A stretch of DNA of 64,000 nucleotides. Origin: Tellurirhabdus rosea (GTDB taxonomy: Bacteria > Bacteroidota > Bacteroidia > Cytophagales > Spirosomataceae). This document shows, one piece after another, positions 58,306 to 64,000 of the stretch. Positions within the stretch are counted from its first letter, which is position 1. Each line of letters begins with the position of its first letter. The notes under the pieces are model-generated. The model searched no databases. It was given only the letters and a program-made list of their open reading frames with translations, and had not been told where the DNA came from. Both the position numbers and the translations under genes were made by a program. Location of the stretch: the NCBI RefSeq assembly GCF_026278345.1, contig NZ_CP111085.1, positions 4,556,282-4,620,281 on the forward strand, given 5' to 3'.

Positions 58306-59604
58306 ATGAAGGCACAAGGAAAAATGTCCCGCATCCGGTACGCCATGGTGGCGCTGGTGTTTGTCAACGTGGTGATCAATTACCTCGACCGGAGCAATCT
58401 GTCGGTGGCCGCTTCGGCCCTCGGCAAAGACCTCCGCCTGTCGAAGGTGGAAATGGGGTATATTTTCTCGGCTTTCGGCTGGGCGTATGCTTTTCTCCAG
58501 ATTCCGGGCGGACTCATTGCGGACCGATACGCCCCGCGCGTGCTGTACGCTTTCTGTCTGATTACCTGGTCGGTTAGCACCGTTTTTCAGGGATTCGCCC
58601 GGGGCTTTGCGAGTCTGTTTGCGCTGCGGCTGGCAACGGGCACGTTCGAAGCCCCGTCGTACCCCATCAACAACCGGGTCGTGACGAGCTGGTTTCCGGA
58701 CCAGGAGCGGGCGACGGCCATCGCGCTGTTCGTGTCGGGGCAGTTCATCGGACTGGCCTTCCTGACGCCGGTGCTCACGGCGTTGCAGGTGTCTGTCGGC
58801 TGGAAAGGGCTGTTTGTCGTGACCGGTCTGGTCGGTATTGTGTGGGGCGTTGTCTGGTATTTCTTCTACCGCGATCCGCTCGACCATCCGCGCGTCAGCG
58901 AAGCGGAACTGAACCATATCGAAGAGGGCGGTGGACTGTTCCGCGCCCGGAAAACGGGCCCCGGTCTGAGCGTCTGGAACCGCGAAAACCTGAAACAGGT
59001 GCTCAATCGCCGGACGCTCTGGGGAATTTACATCGCCCAGTTCTGCGTCAACGCCACCCTCTGGTTCTTTCTGACCTGGTTTCCCACGTATCTGGTAGAA
59101 TACCGGAAGCTGGATTTTATCAAAACCGGCTTTCTGGCCTCGATTCCTTTTCTGGCCGCCTGCGCGGGGCTGTTGCTTTCGGGGTACATTTCGGATAAGA
59201 TGGTGAAGGAGGGGAAATCCATCGGCGTGGCGCGCAAAACGCCCATCATCATCGGCATGCTGCTGTCGGTGAGCATCGTCGGGGCCAATTACACGGCCGA
59301 CACGGCGATGGTCATTTTCTTCATGGCGCTGGCCTTTTTCGGGGCGGGGATGGCCTTGATTTCGTGGGTGTTCGTTTCCATTCTTTCCCCCAAACACCTC
59401 ATCGGTCTGACGGGCGGCGTCTTTAATTTCATGGGCAATCTGGCGTCCATCGTCGTGCCCATCGTCATCGGTTACCTCGTCAAAGGCGGCAATTTTCAGC
59501 CCGCACTGGTGTTTATCGGCTCCCTGAGTTTCATCGGGGCGTGTTCGTACATCTTTATCGTGGGGAAAATCGAGCGGGTGAAGGAACTGGAGCCCGTCAG
59601 TTAA
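58306..59604 (+). CDS. MFS transporter, anion:cation symporter (hexuronate/galactonate) type
   Basis: A 432-residue membrane protein with twelve helices. VINYLDRSNLSVAASALGKD is the helix 1 signature of the ACS family (DgoT, ExuT, GudP-like), with GWAYAFLQIPGGLIADRYAP after it, and RLATGTFEAPSYPINNRVVT carrying the motif-D-like region. The substrates of this family are sugar acids such as galactonate, hexuronates and glucarate. It ends a same-strand run from the haem dehydrogenase to the SDR, supporting the view that an oxidised sugar is taken up and used. A 46-bp palindrome follows. Confidence 0.9.
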   Translation: MKAQGKMSRIRYAMVALVFVNVVINYLDRSNLSVAASALGKDLRLSKVEMGYIFSAFGWAYAFLQIPGGLIADRYAPRVLYAFCLITWSVSTVFQGFARGFASLFALRLATGTFEAPSYPINNRVVTSWFPDQERATAIALFVSGQFIGLAFLTPVLTALQVSVGWKGLFVVTGLVGIVWGVVWYFFYRDPLDHPRVSEAELNHIEEGGGLFRARKTGPGLSVWNRENLKQVLNRRTLWGIYIAQFCVNATLWFFLTWFPTYLVEYRKLDFIKTGFLASIPFLAACAGLLLSGYISDKMVKEGKSIGVARKTPIIIGMLLSVSIVGANYTADTAMVIFFMALAFFGAGMALISWVFVSILSPKHLIGLTGGVFNFMGNLASIVVPIVIGYLVKGGNFQPALVFIGSLSFIGACSYIFIVGKIERVKELEPVS

Positions 59605-59608
59605 CCCA

Positions 59609-59654
59609 TCGGTCCGTCGCCCCGCTCAGAATTCTGAGCGGGGCGACGGACCGA
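59609..59654. terminator. 46-bp perfect palindrome (bidirectional terminator)
   Basis: Each arm has 23 bp with no mismatch, starting TCGGTCCGTCGCCCCGCTCA and centred on GAATTC. It lies between the convergent MFS and small-membrane-protein genes, 4 bp and 14 bp from their stop codons. Confidence 0.8.
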
Positions 59655-59668
59655 CGGACGACTTTTGA

Positions 59669-59854
59669 TTATATCGCCTCATCCTTGGTGCCCCGGATCA
59701 GTCCGATGCCGGAGAAGAAAAAGATGCCGCCAAGCACCAGGTATACAAGGGACGCGCGGGCTACTCCGCCGCTGGTCAGGTCCATCGCGCCGTAAATCAA
59801 TCCAATCAGGCCCGCAATCGTCAGCAGCAACCCGATGATCCGTTTCATGCTCAT
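59669..59854 (-). CDS. Small two-helix membrane protein
   Basis: A 61-residue protein from ATG 59854 (ATG 59848 also possible). Two hydrophobic helices are joined by a short loop: IIGLLLTIAGLIGLIYGAMD and LVYLVLGGIFFFSGIGLIRG; the C-terminus is RGTKDEAI. Proteins of this size and layout are common in Bacteroidota genomes and usually unnamed. No partner is evident. The frame is open to 59962 but the additional N-terminal residues are not membrane-protein-like. Confidence 0.65.
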   Translation of the reverse strand: MSMKRIIGLLLTIAGLIGLIYGAMDLTSGGVARASLVYLVLGGIFFFSGIGLIRGTKDEAI

Positions 59855-60016
59855 ATCCGTTGAGTTTTTGGGTTTAAACTGTAGCATAAACCCGCTCGTC
59901 CGGCGGTTGACTGCACATCTTATTGACTGGTCTGTTTTGGCCCAAAAAAAGGCCGTTTGCAAAGAACGTTTCCCGAACAGGCTCGGTTATGGGATAATTT
60001 TCCAACCTGTTCTTCC

Positions 60017-60823
60017 ATGAAAAATCCTCTCCTGAAAGCGTTTGCCGAAAAAGCCGTTCAGATTCTGTCCACCGACGAAAATGTGCTGGGGCTGGCCGCG
60101 GGCGGCTCCTGGATTACCGGCGAAACGGATGAATTTTCGGACATCGACCTGGTGCTCGTGACCCGTGACCGGATTGCGCCCGAACTGGCCGCCATGCGGT
60201 CGATGGCCGGGCGGCTGGGCACGGTGCTTTCTTCCTTCACCGGCGACCATGTCGGCGAGCCCCGCCTCCTCATTGTGCTCTACGACGACCCGTTGCTGCA
60301 TGTCGATATCAAGTTTGTGACCCTGGCCGAACTGGCGCAGCGGGTAGAAAACCCGGTCATTCTCTTCGAACGGGATGAGGTATTGACGCGGGTGCTGAAC
60401 ACCACCGATTACCGGTTTCCGCAGCCGGATTTTACCTGGCTGGAAGACCGCTACTGGGTCTGGGTGCATTACGGCGTCGGCAAAATTGGCCGGGGGGAGT
60501 TTCTGGAGGCGCTCGATTTTCTTTCGTTCCTGCGCGGAATGGTGCTCGGGCCGCTGCTGCACCTGAAACACGGCAGTCTGCCCCGGGGCGTCCGGAAGCT
60601 GGAAATGATTCTTCCCGCTGACGATCTGGCCCGGTTACACGCCACCGTCGCCCGGCCCGAACGCGCTTCCCTGCTCGATGCGACCAGAGCCGCGGCGGCC
60701 CTGTACGACGACCTCAGCGGACTGCTCTATCCGGCGACCGTAACGCGCCGGTCCGCCGCGCGGGAGGCGGCCATACGCTATCTGGAAACGATTTCCCATC
60801 CGGAAAGCCAGCGGGCCGGATAA
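60017..60823 (+). CDS. Nucleotidyltransferase-domain protein
   Basis: A 268-residue cytoplasmic protein from ATG 60017. LGLAAGGSWITGETDEFSDI followed by DLVLVTRD gives the nucleotidyltransferase signature Gly-Gly-Ser-x(n)-Asp-x-Asp; the third carboxylate is probably in LHVDIKFVTLAE. The C-terminal part is helical (FLSFLRGMVLGPLLHLKHGS, ALYDDLSGLLYPATV), as in aminoglycoside-adenylyltransferase-like enzymes and related MNT-type proteins. Whether it modifies a small molecule, an antibiotic or a nucleic acid cannot be read from the sequence. No HEPN-type partner lies next to it, so a toxin-antitoxin role is not supported. Confidence 0.82.
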   Translation: MKNPLLKAFAEKAVQILSTDENVLGLAAGGSWITGETDEFSDIDLVLVTRDRIAPELAAMRSMAGRLGTVLSSFTGDHVGEPRLLIVLYDDPLLHVDIKFVTLAELAQRVENPVILFERDEVLTRVLNTTDYRFPQPDFTWLEDRYWVWVHYGVGKIGRGEFLEALDFLSFLRGMVLGPLLHLKHGSLPRGVRKLEMILPADDLARLHATVARPERASLLDATRAAAALYDDLSGLLYPATVTRRSAAREAAIRYLETISHPESQRAG

Positions 60824-60951
60824 GTTGCGGCGGGAACCTGGGCGGGCGGCCGGGCGCGGATTTCTTCGGGCAGAGGGCCCAGGAATAGGCGGATGCGGAC
60901 CCTTTTCCGCGTAAAAATTCGTACCTTTAGGGACTATTTTTTCGACCCATT

Positions 60952-63900
60952 ATGTTCCGAATTGCCCCGCCATCGCTGCCCTTTGCCGACCTTCAGAAAT
61001 CCCTGATCGGAAGCCTTTACTTCGACGATTCGCCGGAGCATACGGCCATGCGACGACTGTTTGCGACGGATGCGTCCGTTTATCAGGAAATGCCGCTGGC
61101 CGTGGCCGTTCCTCAAACGGTGGACGACCTCCGGCATCTGGTTCAGTTTGCCCGGCAGCACCGCACCTCGCTGATTCCGCGGGCGGCGGGCACCTCGCTG
61201 GCCGGGCAGGTCGTGGGCGGGGGAATCGTCGTGGACATCTCCAGTCATTTTACCAAAATTCTGGAAATCAACCCCGAAGAGCGCTGGGTGCGTGTACAGC
61301 CGGGCGTCATCCGGGACGATCTCAACGCTTTTCTGAAGCCGTACGGGCTGATGTTTGGCCCCGAAACGTCCACGGCGAGCCGGGCGATGATCGGCGGGAT
61401 GATCGGCAACAACTCCTGCGGACTGCACTCCATCGTCTGGGGCGCTACCCGCGACCATCTGCAACGGGTCAACGTGCTGCTCAGCGACGGGACCGAAGCC
61501 GAATTCGGGCCGCTCACCGAAGCCGGATTCCGGGCCAAATGCGAGGGCCGGGGCGTTTCGGGTCCGCTCGAACAAGAACTTTACCAGCATATCGACGCGG
61601 TACTGCGTCAGCCGAAAAACCGGCAGCTCATCCGGGAGAGTTTCCCCAAACCAACCATCACCCGGCGGAACACGGGCTACGCGCTCGATGAACTGCTGGC
61701 GTTTTTTGAGGAGGACGGGGAGCCGCTTTCGGGGGGTGTAACGGGCACCAGCAGGACATTCAACTTCTGCCGCCTGCTGGCCGGTTCGGAAGGGACGCTC
61801 GCCTTTGTCACCGAGGCGAGGCTGGCCCTGCTGCCCCTGCCGCCGGCCGAAAGCGCGCTCGTTTGCGTCCATACCGATACCATCCGACATTCGCTGGAAG
61901 CCAATCTGGTGGCGCTGGAGCATCGGTGTTACGCCTCCGAACTGGTGGACGATTACATTCTGCAACTCACCAAAACCAACATCGAGCAGTCGAAGAACCG
62001 GGATTTTGTCCAGGGTGACCCGAAGGCGATTCTGATGGTCGAGTTCTTTGAGGAAACCAGCGAGGCCGTCCGGCAGAAAGCCGAAGCCCTGATTGCCGAC
62101 CTGCGGGCGCGCGGCCTGGGCTACGCCTTTCCGATTCTGTTCGGCGACGAGGCCAAAAAAGCCTGGAACCTCCGCAAAGCGGGCCTCAGCATCATGTACA
62201 ACATTCCGGGCGACGACAAGCCGGTGAACCTCATCGAGGACTGCGCCGTGGACGTCCGCGACCTGCCCGACTACATTGACGAGCTGGAAAAAATGGCCGC
62301 CGAAAAACACGGCCTGACGCTCGAATACTCGGCCCATGCCGGGGCGGGCGAACTGCACGTGCTGCCGCTGATCAACCTCAAGACCACCGACGGACGACAG
62401 AAATTCCGCGCCCTGCTGGCCGATACCGCCGAGTTGGTCAAAAAATACGGCGGCTCGCTTTCGGGCGAACATGGCGACGGGCGGCTGCGGGGCGAATTTA
62501 TCCCGTTCATGATCGGGGAGGAGGCCTTCCGACTAGTGCAGGACGTCAAACGCACCTGGGACCCGCAGAACCTTTTCAATCCGGGCAAGATTGTCGATAC
62601 GCCGCCGATGAACGAGGCCCTGCGGTACGAAGCCGACAAGGCCGTGCCCCAGCCCAAAACGGTGTTCGACTTTTCGGCGGAGGGCGGACTGCTTAATCTG
62701 GCCGAAAAATGCAGCGGCTCGGGCGACTGCCGCAAAACGCACATCACCGGCGGAACCATGTGCCCGAGCTATATGGCCACCCGCAACGAAAAGGAAACGA
62801 CCCGCGCCCGGGCCAACATCCTGCGGCATTTCTACACCCGCGAAGGCCAGCCCGAAAAGCACGATTACGAGGAAGTGAAAGACGTACTGGACCTCTGCCT
62901 CTCCTGCAAAGGCTGCAAGGCCGAATGCCCGTCGAGCGTGGACATGGCCCGCATGAAAGCGGAGTTTCTGCAGCAGCAGTACGACGCCAACGGCACGCCG
63001 CTGCGCAGCCGACTGGTCGGTAATTTCACGAGGCTGATGGCCCTGGCTAGCCTCGCGCCCTGGGCCTACAACGCCATCTACAACACGCCCGCCCTCCGCC
63101 GACTCGCCAACCGCACCGTCGGCTTCCACCCCGAACGGACCATGCCGCACCTGGCGGGAACAACGCTCAGGAAGTGGTTCCAAAGCCGTCAAAAGTCGGC
63201 AGGCCGTTTTTCTGCGTCGAAATCCGGCGGCGCGACCCTTGACCGGCGACCGGCGACTAACCGACTTTACTTATTCTGCGACGAATTCACGAACTACAAC
63301 GACGTGGAAGTCGGGCAGAAGGCTATTTTGCTTCTGGAGGGCCTGGGCTACGAAGTCATCCTGCCGGAGCATGCCGAAAGTGGGCGGACGTACCTTTCCA
63401 AAGGGCTGGTTCGCGAGGCCAAGGCCATTGCCGAAAAGAACGTGGCGGCGCTGAAAGACCTGATCACGGAGGACACGCCGCTGGTCGGCATCGAACCCTC
63501 GGCCATCCTGTCGTTCCGGGACGAATACCCCGATCTGGTTTCGGAACACCTGAAGGCCGACGCCTACCGTCTGAGTAAGCACGCCCTGCTGCTGGATGAG
63601 TTCATCGCCAGGGAAATTGACGCCCGTCGAATCCGGGAAGAAAGCTTTACGACCGAAAAAAAGCTGATTAAACTACACGGCCACTGCCATCAGAAAGCCC
63701 TGTCGTCGCTGACGGCCACCAAAAAGATGCTGTCGCTGCCCGCCGGTTACGAAGTGCACCTGATTCCGTCCGGCTGCTGCGGCATGGCGGGCTCCTTCGG
63801 TTACGAGGCTGAGCACTACGACCTTTCGATGCAGGTCGGCGAACTGGTGCTGTTTCCCACCGTCCGGAAGCAGCCCGAAGACGTCCTCATCGCCGCCCCC

Positions 63901-64000
63901 GGCACCAGTTGCCGCCACCAGATCAAAGACGGCACCGGCCGCAAAGCCCAGCACCCGGCGGAGATTCTGTACGAGGCGCTGAGGGGAAGAGTTTTGAATG
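60952..64000 (+). CDS. FAD- and Fe-S-binding 2-hydroxyacid dehydrogenase (DLD/GlcD-GlpC-like), 3' end beyond window
   Basis: ATG 60952 opens a frame with no stop to the right edge (1016 codons), so the last residues may be missing. The N-terminal part is an FAD_binding_4 domain (PRAAGTSLAGQVVGGGIVVD, PETSTASRAMIGGMIGNNSC), then an FAD-oxidase C domain (SGEHGDGRLRGEFIPFM, LFNPGKIVD). Two 4Fe-4S cysteine clusters follow (CSGSGDCRKTHITGGTMCPS, CLSCKGCKAECPSS), and two CCG-type domains end the protein (HGHCHQKAL, PSGCCGMAGSFG). This is the all-in-one form of D-lactate, glycolate or 2-hydroxyglutarate dehydrogenases that feed electrons to quinone. TACCTTTA at 60922 is a likely -7 element. A low-complexity linker (about residues 740-765) separates Fe-S and CCG regions. 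Confidence 0.9.
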   Translation, partial: MFRIAPPSLPFADLQKSLIGSLYFDDSPEHTAMRRLFATDASVYQEMPLAVAVPQTVDDLRHLVQFARQHRTSLIPRAAGTSLAGQVVGGGIVVDISSHFTKILEINPEERWVRVQPGVIRDDLNAFLKPYGLMFGPETSTASRAMIGGMIGNNSCGLHSIVWGATRDHLQRVNVLLSDGTEAEFGPLTEAGFRAKCEGRGVSGPLEQELYQHIDAVLRQPKNRQLIRESFPKPTITRRNTGYALDELLAFFEEDGEPLSGGVTGTSRTFNFCRLLAGSEGTLAFVTEARLALLPLPPAESALVCVHTDTIRHSLEANLVALEHRCYASELVDDYILQLTKTNIEQSKNRDFVQGDPKAILMVEFFEETSEAVRQKAEALIADLRARGLGYAFPILFGDEAKKAWNLRKAGLSIMYNIPGDDKPVNLIEDCAVDVRDLPDYIDELEKMAAEKHGLTLEYSAHAGAGELHVLPLINLKTTDGRQKFRALLADTAELVKKYGGSLSGEHGDGRLRGEFIPFMIGEEAFRLVQDVKRTWDPQNLFNPGKIVDTPPMNEALRYEADKAVPQPKTVFDFSAEGGLLNLAEKCSGSGDCRKTHITGGTMCPSYMATRNEKETTRARANILRHFYTREGQPEKHDYEEVKDVLDLCLSCKGCKAECPSSVDMARMKAEFLQQQYDANGTPLRSRLVGNFTRLMALASLAPWAYNAIYNTPALRRLANRTVGFHPERTMPHLAGTTLRKWFQSRQKSAGRFSASKSGGATLDRRPATNRLYLFCDEFTNYNDVEVGQKAILLLEGLGYEVILPEHAESGRTYLSKGLVREAKAIAEKNVAALKDLITEDTPLVGIEPSAILSFRDEYPDLVSEHLKADAYRLSKHALLLDEFIAREIDARRIREESFTTEKKLIKLHGHCHQKALSSLTATKKMLSLPAGYEVHLIPSGCCGMAGSFGYEAEHYDLSMQVGELVLFPTVRKQPEDVLIAAPGTSCRHQIKDGTGRKAQHPAEILYEALRGRVLN

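Noticed and set aside
60017..60823. Nucleotidyltransferase as the toxin or antitoxin of a MNT/HEPN pair
   Set aside because: The protein is much longer than MntA-type antitoxins and there is no HEPN gene on either side.

Overview
The window looks like a chromosomal segment of a GC-rich Bacteroidota bacterium, most likely of the Cytophagales (Spirosoma/Larkinella/Rudanella-like). The basis is: DUF4290 next to MurA, DUF4907/DUF4270 lipoproteins, two proteins with type IX secretion (T9SS) C-terminal domains, PVC-type haem-binding dehydrogenases, LytS/LytTR regulators, almost no Shine-Dalgarno sequences, and -7 elements close to TAnnTTTG. The taxonomic placement is inference. No rRNA, tRNA, CRISPR array, transposase or phage gene was recognised.

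Layout. 1-6.2 kb: stress and envelope genes (formylglycine-enzyme-like fragment, SnoaL-like protein, OsmC, alpha/beta hydrolase, cupin, a ZU5-like lipoprotein, a beta-helix protein). 6.4-22 kb: the most interesting part, which I read as one peptide-toxin island. A LytTR response regulator and LytS-type kinase (6432-8316) diverge from a 49-residue RiPP precursor (8530-8679), a LanC-like protein (8695-9798) and a convergent full-length LanB-type dehydratase (9790-12927). The precursor has no cysteine and the LanC-like protein has lost all its zinc ligands, so the product should be dehydrated but not thioether-bridged by the usual chemistry. Next come a LolA-like protein, a TonB-type outer-membrane protein and three tandem SdpC-family toxin precursors (16527-18985). 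After a terminator follow SdpA, SdpB, a DCC thiol-disulfide oxidoreductase and a CPBP membrane protease (19189-21949). Toxins 2 and 3 are identical at DNA level over 586 bp covering leader and pro-region and differ only in the hydrophobic core. Three operon starts in the island (8530, 13264, 19189) share a promoter-like layout with the same 22-nt spacing.

22-32 kb: S41 peptidase, kelch lipoprotein, DUF4907 and DUF4270 lipoproteins, then ThuA and a large SGNH/beta-propeller/cytochrome c fusion. 32-38.9 kb: MurA (with the fosfomycin-insensitive Asp), DUF4290, MATE efflux pump, lipoprotein, bile-acid-symporter-like protein, and an A/T-richer acyltransferase gene. 38.9-53.7 kb: two T9SS cargo proteins, a TonB-type outer-membrane protein, an orphan LytS kinase, lipoproteins, and two more ZU5-like lipoprotein genes, one interrupted by a single in-frame TGA. 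53.9-64 kb: a probable sugar or sugar-acid oxidation locus (haem dehydrogenase, TIM-barrel isomerase/epimerase, SDR, MFS transporter), a small membrane protein, a nucleotidyltransferase, and the start of a large FAD/Fe-S 2-hydroxyacid dehydrogenase that runs off the right edge.

Several intergenic spaces hold long imperfect inverted repeats built from short-period low-complexity sequence, a recurring architecture discussed in the findings.
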